DNA of 56,181 bases from Legionella sp. Its GTDB lineage: Bacteria; Pseudomonadota; Gammaproteobacteria; Legionellales; Legionellaceae. A program made the position numbers and the translations under genes. Positions 36,874 to 45,560 of the stretch are shown here, piece after piece (within the stretch, counting starts at the first letter, position 1; every line of letters starts with the position of its first letter). Where the stretch lies: contig PEQM01000002.1 of assembly GCA_002786205.1 (NCBI GenBank), positions 1 to 56,181 on the forward strand, in the 5' to 3' direction. The notes under the pieces were generated by a model that was given only the letters and a program-made list of their open reading frames with translations, had not been told where the DNA came from and ran no database searches.

Positions 36874-38877
36874 TCACTCAACGGATTGGGTTAATCGGTT
36901 TAAGTGGTTCACTAAGTTGGTTATTGTGATATTAAAATAATCATAAGCTTGTGCTGCTGGCGCTGAAACACCAAAATCATCTAAACCAATAACAGCACCA
37001 TCCAGACCGACAAACTGATACCAGTAAGCGGTAGTGCCCGCTTCAATAGCAAGACGTCGGCGTACCTGCTTAGGCAGTACCTGGTTTTGATATTCTTGTT
37101 CTTGTTGTAGAAATAAACCTGGGTTCGGCATGGAAACCACGCGAAGTTTCAGATGTTTTAAAGCCTCTTCCTGAATTGCTGCAAGTGCCAAGTGTACTTC
37201 AGAGCCTGTTGCGATCACAATGGCATCGGGTGTGCCCTCGCAGTCTTTGAGAATATAGCCTCCTTTTTGGATGCATAAACTAGAGTCTTCGGTATGTGGC
37301 AGTGCGGGTAAATTTTGACGAGACAGCAGTAGGGCGGTGGGGCCTGTATGATGTTCTAGAGCATTTTCCCAGGCGATGGCTGTTTCCAGTAGATCAGCCG
37401 GACGCCAGACATTGGTATTGGGTGTCATCCTTAACATGGCGGCATGCTCTATAGGTTGGTGGGTTGGACCATCTTCCCCAAGGCCAATAGAATCATGTGT
37501 TAAAACATAAATGACGCGCTGCTTCATCAAGGCGCTTAGTCTTATGGCATTACGCGCATAATCGGCAAAGACTAAAAAAGTGCCGCCATAAGGAATGAAG
37601 CCACCATGGGCGGCGATACCATTCATCAAGGCTGCCATCGCAAATTCACGCACCCCATAATTCAAATAATTTCCAGCGTAATGATCTTTGCTGATGCTGA
37701 TGCTGCCAGACCAATCGGTGTTGTTTGAACCCGTTAAATCTGCCGAGCCACCTAATAATTCAGGTAAAAATGAGGCAAAGTATTCAATACATTGCTGAGA
37801 ACTTTTTCTTGTTGCGATGGCTTTGTCATTCGCAAAGCATTGCAATCGGAATTGCTGCGCTTTAACCGGCCATTCATCAGGCAGGTCACCATTGACACGT
37901 CTTAAAAACTCATCATGTTCCTGAGGATATTGTGCTTTATATTGTTGTAAAAGCGTAAGCCATTGGTCTTCTGCTGTTTGTCCCTGTTCTATATGGCTCC
38001 ATTGCTGATAAATAGTATCAGGCACAGTGAAGGCAGGGTATGGCCAATTAAAAAATTCACGTACTTGCGTTATATCGGCAGCGCTCAAAGGCGAGCCATG
38101 TGACTTTTCACTGCCCGCCACGGAAGATCCTAAACCAATGGTGGTTTTGCACATGATTAAAGTGGGTTTTTTAGTTTGCGCTTGCGCATCGATAATGGCT
38201 TGTTCTATGGCTTGCATGTCATGGCCATCAACATCTTGGATAACATGCCAGTTGTAGGCATGAAAGCGAGAGGCGGTATCATCGGTAAACCAGCCCTCTG
38301 TTTTGCCATCAATAGAAATACCATTGTCATCATAAAAGACAATCAATTTGCCTAATGCCAGAGTACCAGCTAAAGAGCAGGCTTCATGAGAAATGCCTTC
38401 CATTAAACAGCCATCACCAATAAAGGCATAAGTGAAATGATCGACGAGTTGTAACTCATTTTTGTTGTATTGCGCTGCTAAAATTTGCTCGGCTAAAGCC
38501 ATGCCCACCGCGTTAGCTAATCCTTGACCTAAAGGGCCAGTAGTCGTTTCTACACCAGGGGTATGTCCTAACTCAGGATGACCAGGGGTTTTTGAATGCA
38601 ATTGACGAAATGATTTTAATTCATCAAGGCTTACATTATATCCGGTGAGGTGTAATAAAGAATAGAGCAGCATAGAGCCATGGCCATTGGATAAAACAAA
38701 ACGGTCACGATTACACCAAAGTGGATTCTTGGGATTGTATCTTAAGAATTTTTTCCATAATACCGTAGCAATGTCGGCCATTCCTAAAGGCATGCCCGGG
38801 TGGCCTGATTGGGCTTGGTTGACCGCATCTATTGATAAAATGCGTACCGCGGTAGCGAGATCTGTGAGAATATTCAT
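36874..38877 (-). CDS. tkt: Transketolase
   Basis: Thiamine-diphosphate enzyme of the non-oxidative pentose phosphate pathway. The N-terminal half has GHPGMPLGMADIA, the GPLGQGLANAVGMA loop and the ThDP/metal motif GDGCLMEGISHEA with the downstream Asn; the central part has LTHDSIGLGEDGPTHQP with the catalytic Glu and His; the C-terminal domain ends in the usual fold. Length of 667 residues is standard. First gene of the tkt-gap-pgk-pyk operon, 45 nt before gap. Confidence 0.97.
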   Translation of the reverse strand: MNILTDLATAVRILSIDAVNQAQSGHPGMPLGMADIATVLWKKFLRYNPKNPLWCNRDRFVLSNGHGSMLLYSLLHLTGYNVSLDELKSFRQLHSKTPGHPELGHTPGVETTTGPLGQGLANAVGMALAEQILAAQYNKNELQLVDHFTYAFIGDGCLMEGISHEACSLAGTLALGKLIVFYDDNGISIDGKTEGWFTDDTASRFHAYNWHVIQDVDGHDMQAIEQAIIDAQAQTKKPTLIMCKTTIGLGSSVAGSEKSHGSPLSAADITQVREFFNWPYPAFTVPDTIYQQWSHIEQGQTAEDQWLTLLQQYKAQYPQEHDEFLRRVNGDLPDEWPVKAQQFRLQCFANDKAIATRKSSQQCIEYFASFLPELLGGSADLTGSNNTDWSGSISISKDHYAGNYLNYGVREFAMAALMNGIAAHGGFIPYGGTFLVFADYARNAIRLSALMKQRVIYVLTHDSIGLGEDGPTHQPIEHAAMLRMTPNTNVWRPADLLETAIAWENALEHHTGPTALLLSRQNLPALPHTEDSSLCIQKGGYILKDCEGTPDAIVIATGSEVHLALAAIQEEALKHLKLRVVSMPNPGLFLQQEQEYQNQVLPKQVRRRLAIEAGTTAYWYQFVGLDGAVIGLDDFGVSAPAAQAYDYFNITITNLVNHLNRLTQSVE

Positions 38878-38994
38878 GCGTACTCTTGTATGGTATAAAG
38901 AAAGTCGCTATTGTCGCTCAGAAGCTTTCAATCAGCAAGTTGCTCTTCGGTTTTCTCTGCTTAGATGCAGACATAGACGGGAAGGTTGTTTTAT

Positions 38995-39041
38995 TAAAGT
39001 TTACTTTATGTTCATTTTTTGTTAAGATAGGTTATCTTTAA
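38995..39041. promoter_or_regulatory. Two palindromes between divergent tkt and an orphan gene
   Basis: A perfect 14-nt palindrome, TAAAGTTTACTTTA (38995-39008), and a second dyad, TTAAGATAGGTTATCTTTAA (39022-39041), lie in the 231-nt divergent region. Both look like operators for dimeric regulators that could act on tkt, on the orphan gene or on both. The regulator is unknown. Confidence 0.4.
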
Positions 39042-39108
39042 TTCTTTTTGTGGGTGGTGAATTAAAAGTGGCATTTACAATATTATTAACTCAGCCAGTG
39101 CAACAGTT

Positions 39109-40413
39109 ATGAACCCATTTTTTCAGCGTATACAAGTCGTTTTACCTGAACTGCCTTCCCCTTGGGGCAACTCAGCAAGGCATTGGCAGTTTGATGTGGC
39201 GCTTGCAGCCTTGGGACCTGCTTTTTACAATAAGGCAGTTCCTTTGCATCTGGTGTTACATTTGGATTACAGTATTTTGTGCAATGAGTTACATGAGGAT
39301 TTGTTTGTATCCAATGCCGTTAATCGCCGTCATTTGTTGTTTCGCCTTGAGGCAGCTTTACTTTATTGTGAGTTGTTAGAACATCTGTATCAGCATTATC
39401 TGGTTGTGCCTCGAGAAGTAGAGGCTCTCCGAGCCCAGCGCATTGTTTTACGTCAGTTATTGGTCGAATACGGTTCGCAAAAAGAGCATGGCTATACTTT
39501 TGCTACCCCCCTGGTAGAAACAAATCCAGCCAATCTCTTCTCTCCTTCATTTTCTATTCGCAATCAAACGACCTGGTTTAATTGGGGACGGATTTTAGCG
39601 AATCGCAGTAACAGGACCATCGATTTATCAGTCAATGTGATCCATGCAGCGCCCCGACTACAACGCGTGATTCGATCCATAGAAGCGTATGTCATGCCTT
39701 CTTTAGCCTATTTGAATTTCGTCTTTCATTTGCCGCGGCTGCTGGTTAACAATGCCTTGGTATTCAAACATCTTGTCCCAGGTCCTTGGATGCATAAAAA
39801 AGAGCGGACGCTTTTTTGGTCTACCCGGCTGTATAGTCAAATTCAACGACGATGGTTTGAAACTGGCAATGACGTAGTCTGGACTGCGGTCAGTGCTTTG
39901 AATTTGTTTGTTTTGGTCGGTGCATGGGCTCCTGCTATGGTTTATGTCTCTACTTTGGCTTTTGCTTTTGATGCGGTCAATGCCATCGCACGAGCTAGCA
40001 TTGAATGGGGCCGGTTGTATGCTTTGCAACAGGCCTATCAGGAGAAGTATGAACAAGAGACCGATGGCGAGCAGAAAAAAGTTATTTTGCATCATTTGCA
40101 AGCCATTGAAAAACGTATTGTATTTGAACATGAGCGTCTCCGATTAGGCATTATCAACATGGTGACTGTTTTCCTGGGGATGATTTTAGTTCTGCCTTGG
40201 TTTGCAACACCGCCGGCGGTATTATTTGTTAGCGCCTTGTGTCTGCTTGCTTTATGGGGGGCCGTGTATGTATCAGCGACCAACATAGAGGCCAGGCGAC
40301 CTCAAGAACGACTTGGCTTTTTTGCTCGCCCTCAACCCGTGTTGCTCAATGTACCTCGCCCGGATGATGAACATCAGCCAGAGGATGGGGTATCCCATAA
40401 TAACGCCTTTTAA
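39109..40413 (+). CDS. Orphan membrane protein, Legionella-type
   Basis: I do not recognise this 434-residue protein. The first 250 residues are soluble and helical, rich in His, Leu and Arg. The second half has two membrane hairpins (about 258-290 and 348-388), separated by a charged loop around residues 305-345 that could form a coiled coil. The tail after 390 is polar and Pro-rich. Legionella genomes hold many such proteins, with a large cytosolic part followed by paired helices, and some are effectors that insert in host membranes. Here that is a guess. It diverges from tkt and stands alone. Confidence 0.55.
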   Translation: MNPFFQRIQVVLPELPSPWGNSARHWQFDVALAALGPAFYNKAVPLHLVLHLDYSILCNELHEDLFVSNAVNRRHLLFRLEAALLYCELLEHLYQHYLVVPREVEALRAQRIVLRQLLVEYGSQKEHGYTFATPLVETNPANLFSPSFSIRNQTTWFNWGRILANRSNRTIDLSVNVIHAAPRLQRVIRSIEAYVMPSLAYLNFVFHLPRLLVNNALVFKHLVPGPWMHKKERTLFWSTRLYSQIQRRWFETGNDVVWTAVSALNLFVLVGAWAPAMVYVSTLAFAFDAVNAIARASIEWGRLYALQQAYQEKYEQETDGEQKKVILHHLQAIEKRIVFEHERLRLGIINMVTVFLGMILVLPWFATPPAVLFVSALCLLALWGAVYVSATNIEARRPQERLGFFARPQPVLLNVPRPDDEHQPEDGVSHNNAF

Positions 40414-40423
40414 CCGGGCGTTA
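40401..40423 (+). terminator. Small hairpin over the stop codon of the orphan membrane gene
   Basis: TAACGCC (40401-40407) and GGCGTTA (40417-40423) form a perfect 7-bp stem spanning the stop codon. No T-run follows, so it is only a possible attenuator or terminator. Confidence 0.3.
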
Positions 40424-40522
40424 GTCCGATGAAAAATGTGTTTTCAGCTTTCTTGTAGGTGACATCGGGCACTAATTTAGACTATGCTATTCTTTTGATC
40501 TGCCTTAGCAAAGGATAATGTC

Positions 40523-42535
40523 ATGTCTGCATCTATCGGCTTACCCCAATTTAGCCATCTTAATGTGTCTACCTTTAAAACGCATTTAGACGCCGTGTTA
40601 ACCAATAATTTGGCGCAAATTGAATGCTTGCTTGATGAAAATACTCATTATACGTGGAGCAATTTAATGTATCCGCTGGATGATTTGGCCGATGCGGTAG
40701 AAAAATTATGGTCTCCCTTATCACACCTGCACGCAGTTAAAGATTCTTTGGCGTTGCGAGCTTGTTACAATGATTGCTTGCCGCTGCTGTCAGCTTATGA
40801 AACCGCAATAGGACATAACAAACGCTTATACGAAGCCCTTAAAACCATACCGATACAGGATTTGAATGCGGCTCAACGTCATATCTTGCAAGACAACATA
40901 CGTGGTTTTGAACTGGCAGGGGTTGCCTTGCCACAAGAGAAAAAGAACCGATTTGAAGCCATCCAGGCACGATTGGCCGAACTGTCCAATCAATTTGAAC
41001 ATCATATTTTAGATGCCACACAGGCCTTTACTCTTCATGTGACCGAGCAGGCTCGCCTGGAGGGACTCCCCCCTTATGCTTTGGAGGCAGCCAAAGAATT
41101 GGCAGAAGACAAGGAGTTGGATGGCTATTTGTTTACTCTGGAATACCCCAGTTTTCATGCCATCATGACGTATGCGGCAGACCAGTCTTTGCGTGAAGCG
41201 ATGTACCATGCGTATGTAACACGCGCTTCGGATGAAGGTCCTCATGCTGGATTGTATGATAACAGTACCTTAATGAATGAAATATTGGCCTTACGTCATG
41301 AGAAAGCACAATTATTAGGCTTTGCCAATTATGCCGAGCTTTCCGTAGAGACTAAAATGGCGCAATCGCCCCAGCAGGTATTAACCTTCTTGCTCGATTT
41401 GGTAGCACGGGCTAAAGCGCAAGCACAAGAAGAGTTTTCGCAGTTGTCGGCATTTGCCCAGCAGCAGTTGTCAATGACTAAGCTCAATCCTTGGGATGTC
41501 GCTTACAGTACTGAACAAAGAAGACAAGCGCTGTTTTCTCTTTCCCAAGAAGAGTTACGCCCCTATTTTCCCCAGCCCAAGGTAATGCAGGGCATGTTTG
41601 CTATCATCAACGCACTTTATGGTGTGCGGCTAGAAGAATTAACGGCAGTTGATGTCTGGCATGCTGATGTACAATGTTATGCCGTAGTTGATGAGCACAA
41701 TCAGGTTCGAGGCTATGTCTATACCGATTTGTATTCTCGTCCTCACAAACAAGGCGGTGCTTGGATGAACTCCATGCAAAGCAGAAGACGATTTGAAGAT
41801 GGCACCATACAATTACCCATAGCAACGCTCACCTGTAATTTTGCCAGGCCCACAGGAGGCAAACCCGCCTTGCTTTCACACGATGAACTGACTACGTTAT
41901 TTCATGAAATGGGTCATTGTTTACATCATTTATTAACACAAGTAGATTATCTGGACGCTTCCGGTATTCATGGCGTGGAGTGGGATGCGGTGGAATTACC
42001 CAGCCAGTTTTTTGAAAATTGGTGTTGGGAAAAACAAGCGCTGACTTTACTGACCGAGCATGTAGAAACCCAGGAACCTTTACCAGATATTTTATTCCAA
42101 CGCTTAATCCAGGCGAAAAATTTTCAATCGGCTATGGCCATGATGCGACAAGCCGAATTTTCGCTATTTGATTTTCGCCTTCATCAAGAATTCCAGGCTG
42201 ATGAATCATTTATTAGTCATGTATTGGCTGATGTGAGACGTCAAACCAATATTATTCCACTAGCACCATACAATCGTTTTCAACATAGTTTCAGCCATAT
42301 CTTTGCTGGTGGCTATGCAGCAGGTTATTACAGCTATAGTTTTGCTGAAGTACTGTCTAGCGATGCCTTTTCCCGCTTCGAGGAAGAAGGTATTTTTAAT
42401 ACAAAAACAGGACATGATTTTTTACACTCTATTTTAGAGGTAGGTGGATCAAAACCCGCAGCAGAAGCATTTTCTGCCTTTAGAGGACGAGAAGCAACGA
42501 TAGATGCTTTTTTACGGCATAACGGTATTCATTAA
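40523..42535 (+). CDS. prlC: Oligopeptidase A (M3 family metallopeptidase)
   Basis: Zinc peptidase that degrades short peptides such as cleaved signal peptides in the cytosol. The HExxH site is His461-Glu462-Met-Gly-His465 in LFHEMGHCLHHLL, with the third ligand in the following GVEWDAVELPSQFFENW. Length of 670 residues matches OpdA. The C-terminal FSHIFAGGYAAGYYSYSFAEVL is a strong M3 signature. It precedes ssrA by 55 nt on the same strand. Confidence 0.95.
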   Translation: MSASIGLPQFSHLNVSTFKTHLDAVLTNNLAQIECLLDENTHYTWSNLMYPLDDLADAVEKLWSPLSHLHAVKDSLALRACYNDCLPLLSAYETAIGHNKRLYEALKTIPIQDLNAAQRHILQDNIRGFELAGVALPQEKKNRFEAIQARLAELSNQFEHHILDATQAFTLHVTEQARLEGLPPYALEAAKELAEDKELDGYLFTLEYPSFHAIMTYAADQSLREAMYHAYVTRASDEGPHAGLYDNSTLMNEILALRHEKAQLLGFANYAELSVETKMAQSPQQVLTFLLDLVARAKAQAQEEFSQLSAFAQQQLSMTKLNPWDVAYSTEQRRQALFSLSQEELRPYFPQPKVMQGMFAIINALYGVRLEELTAVDVWHADVQCYAVVDEHNQVRGYVYTDLYSRPHKQGGAWMNSMQSRRRFEDGTIQLPIATLTCNFARPTGGKPALLSHDELTTLFHEMGHCLHHLLTQVDYLDASGIHGVEWDAVELPSQFFENWCWEKQALTLLTEHVETQEPLPDILFQRLIQAKNFQSAMAMMRQAEFSLFDFRLHQEFQADESFISHVLADVRRQTNIIPLAPYNRFQHSFSHIFAGGYAAGYYSYSFAEVLSSDAFSRFEEEGIFNTKTGHDFLHSILEVGGSKPAAEAFSAFRGREATIDAFLRHNGIH

Positions 42536-42553
42536 ATAAAGTCGTCCCAGGTA

Positions 42554-42581
42554 CTGAAATTATTCAAAGATGTGTTATAAT
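42554..42581 (+). promoter_or_regulatory. ssrA promoter
   Basis: CTGAAA at 42554-42559 and a perfect TATAAT at 42576-42581 are 16 nt apart, ending 9 nt before the mature 5' end of the tmRNA inferred from its acceptor stem. Confidence 0.65.
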
Positions 42582-42589
42582 TTAGGTAT

Positions 42590-42986
42590 GGGGGCGACCT
42601 GGTTTCGACGGGGGTTGCAAAACCGGAGGAGCATGCCGAGAATGAATTCTCTCGTAAATCAGATTCAATAAATATAAATGCAAACGATGAAAACTTTGCT
42701 GGTCAAGCTATCGCTGCCTAATAAGCACTTTAGTTAGCCGCACCGTGTACTGGCCTAATCCCCAGTATCCCGTTGACCGAGCTCGCTTATTGGTATCGAA
42801 TCAACGGTCATAGAAGATAAGCTAGTGCCTTGTCCCATCCCGAGTCAAGACATGAAATTTAGGGAATCGCTACGTTCTATCCTGTCTGTCGGAGAGGCCG
42901 TAGTTAAATTAAAAGACAAGACTACGCATGTAGAACCAAAGGCAGAGGATCTGCGGACGCGGGTTCGATTCCCGCCGCCTCCACCA
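42590..42986 (+). ncRNA. ssrA: tmRNA
   Basis: Rescues stalled ribosomes and tags the nascent peptide. The 5' GGGGGCG (42590-42596) pairs with CGCCTCC near the 3' end to make the acceptor stem, and the gene ends in A-CCA at 42986. The T-arm GGGTTCGATTCCC is present. The tag frame starts at 42680 and encodes ANDENFAGQAIAA, followed by two stop codons at 42719-42724. The long conserved body is very similar to that of Legionella tmRNAs as I recall them. Its 3' end serves as the integration site of the island that follows. Confidence 0.96.
42972..42986 (+). other. attL core: 3' end of ssrA
   Basis: CCGCCGCCTCCACCA, the last 15 nt of the tmRNA, is repeated with one base missing at 56003-56016. The integrase gene starts 165 nt downstream, as expected for an element that integrates in a tRNA-like 3' end and keeps the gene whole. 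Confidence 0.7.
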
Positions 42987-43099
42987 ATTAACCATCCAAG
43001 ACACTCCAATAACATCCATAACCTCTTGTAAACACTAGGCTTAAAGCCTATCATACGTCCACTATTGTCCAACAAGTACCCCCTGCATCCAAACCATTG

Positions 43100-43151
43100 T
43101 GGGGGTATTTGTTGGGGTATATCGAGAAGTCAAAAAGGAGATACCCCCAAA
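43100..43151. promoter_or_regulatory. Integrase arm-type repeats, left end
   Basis: TGGGGGTA at 43100-43107, TGGGGTA at 43113-43119 and the inverse form ATACCCCCAAA at 43141-43151 lie between attL and the integrase start. The inverted copy lies between the AAGGAG ribosome-binding site and the GTG start. Similar direct copies occur at 55921-55940, so they are likely binding sites of the integrase or a directionality factor, and may also control int expression. Confidence 0.55.
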
Positions 43152-44348
43152 GTGGCTGAAAAGAAAGATATAATATTTCGTAATGCTAAACCAAAAGACA
43201 AACCTTATAAGATTGCCGATGAAAAAGGCTTATTCATGTATGTAACCACCCAAGGCAGTAAATATTGGCGGTTTAAATATCGCTTTGGGGGTAAAGAGAA
43301 ATTGCTGGCCTTGGGGGTATATGATGATGTTACCCTTGCTAAAGCTCGCATCAAACGTGATGAAGCCAGAAAGTTGCTTGTGGACGATATTGATCCAGGG
43401 GAATACCGCAAGAGCATGAAGCAGGTGTCAGATGAACGGTCGGCAAATAGTTTTGAGGTAGTTGCTCGAGAATGGTTTGTAAAATACTCAACAACTTGGG
43501 TTAAGAGTCATGCTGATAAGATTATTCAACGCTTTGAACGCGATATTTTTCCGTGGATTGGCACTAAACCCATATCAGAAGTAACTCCTCCAGTATTGTT
43601 GCCAGTAATTCGCCGAATTGAAGAGCGTGGTGCCTTAGAAACAGCTCATCGAGCATTAAGCAATTGTGGTCAAGTTTTTCGTTATGCCATCGCGACTGGT
43701 CGTGCAGAACGTGATTCATCTCAAGATCTAAAGGGAGCGTTACCTCCAGTAAAAACCAAACATTTTGCGGCTCAAACTGATCCCAAACGTTTTGGCCAGT
43801 TGTTGCGTATTATTGAAGATTATGAAGGATCGCTGATTGTTCGGTGTGCCCTTCGTTTAGCTCCATTAGTATTTGTAAGACCTGGTGAATTAAGGCATGC
43901 CAAGTGGGAAGACATTGATTTTGATGCTGCTCAATGGAGTTATATTGTTACCAAAACAGATACACCTCATATTGTCCCATTAGCTACTCAAGCAATTTCT
44001 ATATTAAAAGAACTTCATCCTCTTACCGGTAGTAGCACTTTTGTTTTTCCGTCGGCTAGAAGTAATGATCGCCCTATGAGTGATAATGCCATCTTGGCTG
44101 CTTTGCGTCGATTAGATATTAGTAAAGAAGAGGCCACTGGTCATGGTTTTCGGGCTACTGCGAGGACATTGCTAGATGAAGTTTTAGCTGTACGCCCAGA
44201 TCTCATTGAGCATCAACTCGCGCATGCAGTTCGTGATCCTAATGGGCGTGCCTATAACCGTACTGCTCATTTACCTGAACGGAGAAAAATGATGCAAAAA
44301 TGGGCAGATTATTTGGATTTAATTAAAAGAGGGAGCCATGCAAGATAA
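43152..44348 (+). CDS. int: P4-type tyrosine recombinase / integrase
   Basis: Site-specific recombinase of 398 residues that would integrate and excise the island at ssrA. The N-terminal arm-binding DUF4102-like domain (KPYKIADEKGLFMYVTTQGSKYWRFKYRFGGKE-type pattern) is followed by the core-binding SAM-like domain (about 95-190) and the catalytic domain from about 200. The catalytic set is visible: Arg in VFVRPGELRHAKWEDID, His-x-x-Arg in GHGFRATARTLL, and the tyrosine in NGRAYNRTAHLPERRKMMQKWADYL. GTG 43152 is chosen because AAGGAG lies 11 nt upstream and the P4-family N-terminus begins there; the frame is open further back into attL. It overlaps the next gene by 11 nt. Confidence 0.92.
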   Translation: MAEKKDIIFRNAKPKDKPYKIADEKGLFMYVTTQGSKYWRFKYRFGGKEKLLALGVYDDVTLAKARIKRDEARKLLVDDIDPGEYRKSMKQVSDERSANSFEVVAREWFVKYSTTWVKSHADKIIQRFERDIFPWIGTKPISEVTPPVLLPVIRRIEERGALETAHRALSNCGQVFRYAIATGRAERDSSQDLKGALPPVKTKHFAAQTDPKRFGQLLRIIEDYEGSLIVRCALRLAPLVFVRPGELRHAKWEDIDFDAAQWSYIVTKTDTPHIVPLATQAISILKELHPLTGSSTFVFPSARSNDRPMSDNAILAALRRLDISKEEATGHGFRATARTLLDEVLAVRPDLIEHQLAHAVRDPNGRAYNRTAHLPERRKMMQKWADYLDLIKRGSHAR

Positions 44349-44901
44349 AGCCAATTTTGATGATTTTAAAATCAGTGAAGAAGATGCAAAAAAAATAATT
44401 CGGTTAGGACTTAAAGGGGAATTAGAATTTGAAGTAATGAATAATCAGCAATCTTCTTACCAGGTCTTGGATGAAAGGCAATTAAATGAAGTCTATAGTA
44501 ACCATCCAACAAGGAAAAAAATTAGATTGAAGGATGGGAGTTATAATTCAAAAACACATAGGTATGAAAGCATTAGATATGAACAATCTATTAATTATAA
44601 AGATTTATGGTTTGATGCAGATAAGTTTAAAGCACTGTTAGAGGAATATCAACTCACATTGTCTTTAAATAGTGCAGTCACCTTAAGCCCAGAAGCTAAA
44701 TTAAAAGAAAGTCCTTACTGGAATAGCCTAAAAAGATTAGCGATTCAGGCGATGCAATTGTATCCAGAATGGAGCAAAACTCAGAGAAGGATAAAAATTA
44801 CAGAGAATTTGATTGATTGGTTAAAAGGGTTAGGAGCAAATACTCGTGAAGCTGACATTATAAAAAAAACCTTGTCAGATTTTTATGATGAACTCAATTA
44901 A
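44338..44901 (+). CDS. Hypothetical protein linked to integrase
   Basis: I do not recognise this soluble protein of 187 residues. The N-terminus is acidic and the middle has KIRLKDGSYNSKTHRYESIRY-like basic stretches. The C-terminal part (KRLAIQAMQLYPEWSKTQRR then ITENLIDWLKGLGANTREADIIKKTLSDFY) is helical and resembles the short domain found at the end of many replication- or integrase-associated proteins. It overlaps int by 11 nt, so both are likely expressed together. Genes of this kind follow integrases in other Legionella islands as far as I recall. Confidence 0.6.
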   Translation: MQDKANFDDFKISEEDAKKIIRLGLKGELEFEVMNNQQSSYQVLDERQLNEVYSNHPTRKKIRLKDGSYNSKTHRYESIRYEQSINYKDLWFDADKFKALLEEYQLTLSLNSAVTLSPEAKLKESPYWNSLKRLAIQAMQLYPEWSKTQRRIKITENLIDWLKGLGANTREADIIKKTLSDFYDELN

Positions 44902-44916
44902 ATCAAACAGTTAAGT

Positions 44917-44941
44917 TTGTCAGAAACTTTTTTTCTGACAA
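44917..44941 (+). terminator. Hairpin after the int-linked gene
   Basis: TTGTCAGAAA (44917-44926) and TTTCTGACAA (44932-44941) form a 10-bp stem with a 5-nt loop, 16 nt after the stop codon. There is no clean T-run downstream, but T-rich sequence lies in the loop and the right arm. It may separate the integrase unit from the alpA-replication unit. Confidence 0.45.
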
Positions 44942-45010
44942 GAGATGTGACAGTTTTTTACCCGATATATCTTCTAAGTCATGTTTAACTAAGCCTAAGG
45001 AGGCACGAAC

Positions 45011-45268
45011 ATGACTAACACCATCTTAAGATTACCCGCTGTAAAAACATCCAGTGGGTTACCTCGAAGTACTCTTTATCTCCGAATTTCCCAAGGTCTC
45101 TGGACAAAGCCTATTAGTTTAGGTGCTCGTACAGTGGGATGGCCTGCTAATGAGATTTCAACATTAAATGCTGCAAGGATTGCAGGGAAAACTGATGATG
45201 AAATCCGCGTTTTAGTTCGCCAATTAGAGGCTGATCGAAAAATTTATGGAGAAACCAATCATGCTTAA
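45011..45268 (+). CDS. AlpA-family DNA-binding regulator
   Basis: Small regulator of 85 residues. The pattern RLPAVKTSSGLPRSTLYLRISQGLWTKPISLG followed by ARTVGWPANEISTLNAARIAG is the MerR-like winged helix of AlpA proteins, which activate excision or satellite gene expression in P4-like elements and phage-inducible islands. A strong AAGGAGG (44998-45004) precedes the ATG. It is the first gene of a unit running into the primase genes, overlapping the next gene. Confidence 0.88.
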   Translation: MTNTILRLPAVKTSSGLPRSTLYLRISQGLWTKPISLGARTVGWPANEISTLNAARIAGKTDDEIRVLVRQLEADRKIYGETNHA

Positions 45269-45560
45269 CAAAATGAGTCATTTCAAAAAGAAATTTAACC
45301 GAGAGCTCTTGCCCAATCCTAGCCACTATTTTCGAGATCAAGGTTTGAAGATCAATGGGTATGGTGAATGGAAAAATGCGATTTGCCCGTTTCATCCAGA
45401 TACTAAACCTAGTTTGCGTTTACGGTTAGATTCAGGAGGATTTAGATGTATGGCCTGTGGTGAGCATGGAGGAGATGTTTTAGCATTTCATATGCGGCTT
45501 CACGGTCTTGATTTTATTACAGCAGCTAAAGAGCTTGGAGCATGGGAGGATGAGCAATGA
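45261..45560 (+). CDS. CHC2 zinc-finger primase component
   Basis: Small protein of 99 residues carrying a CHC2-type zinc finger: Cys-x2-His in CPFHPDTKPS and Cys-x2-Cys in RCMACGEHGGDVLAF, with the usual DnaG-like spacing and a following helix (FITAAKELGA). It would recognise the template for primer synthesis at the island's origin. In most primases this finger is fused to the TOPRIM domain; here the TOPRIM/ATPase part is encoded by the next gene, whose start overlaps this stop by 4 nt, so the two proteins likely act together. ATG 45261 is chosen for its GGAGA spacing; ATG 45246 is also in frame. Confidence 0.85.
   Translation: MLNKMSHFKKKFNRELLPNPSHYFRDQGLKINGYGEWKNAICPFHPDTKPSLRLRLDSGGFRCMACGEHGGDVLAFHMRLHGLDFITAAKELGAWEDEQ

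Noticed and set aside
42825..43075. Open frames on both strands over the 3' part of the tmRNA and the att site
   Set aside because: They lie inside the structured tmRNA gene or the att region, have no ribosome-binding site and match no family.
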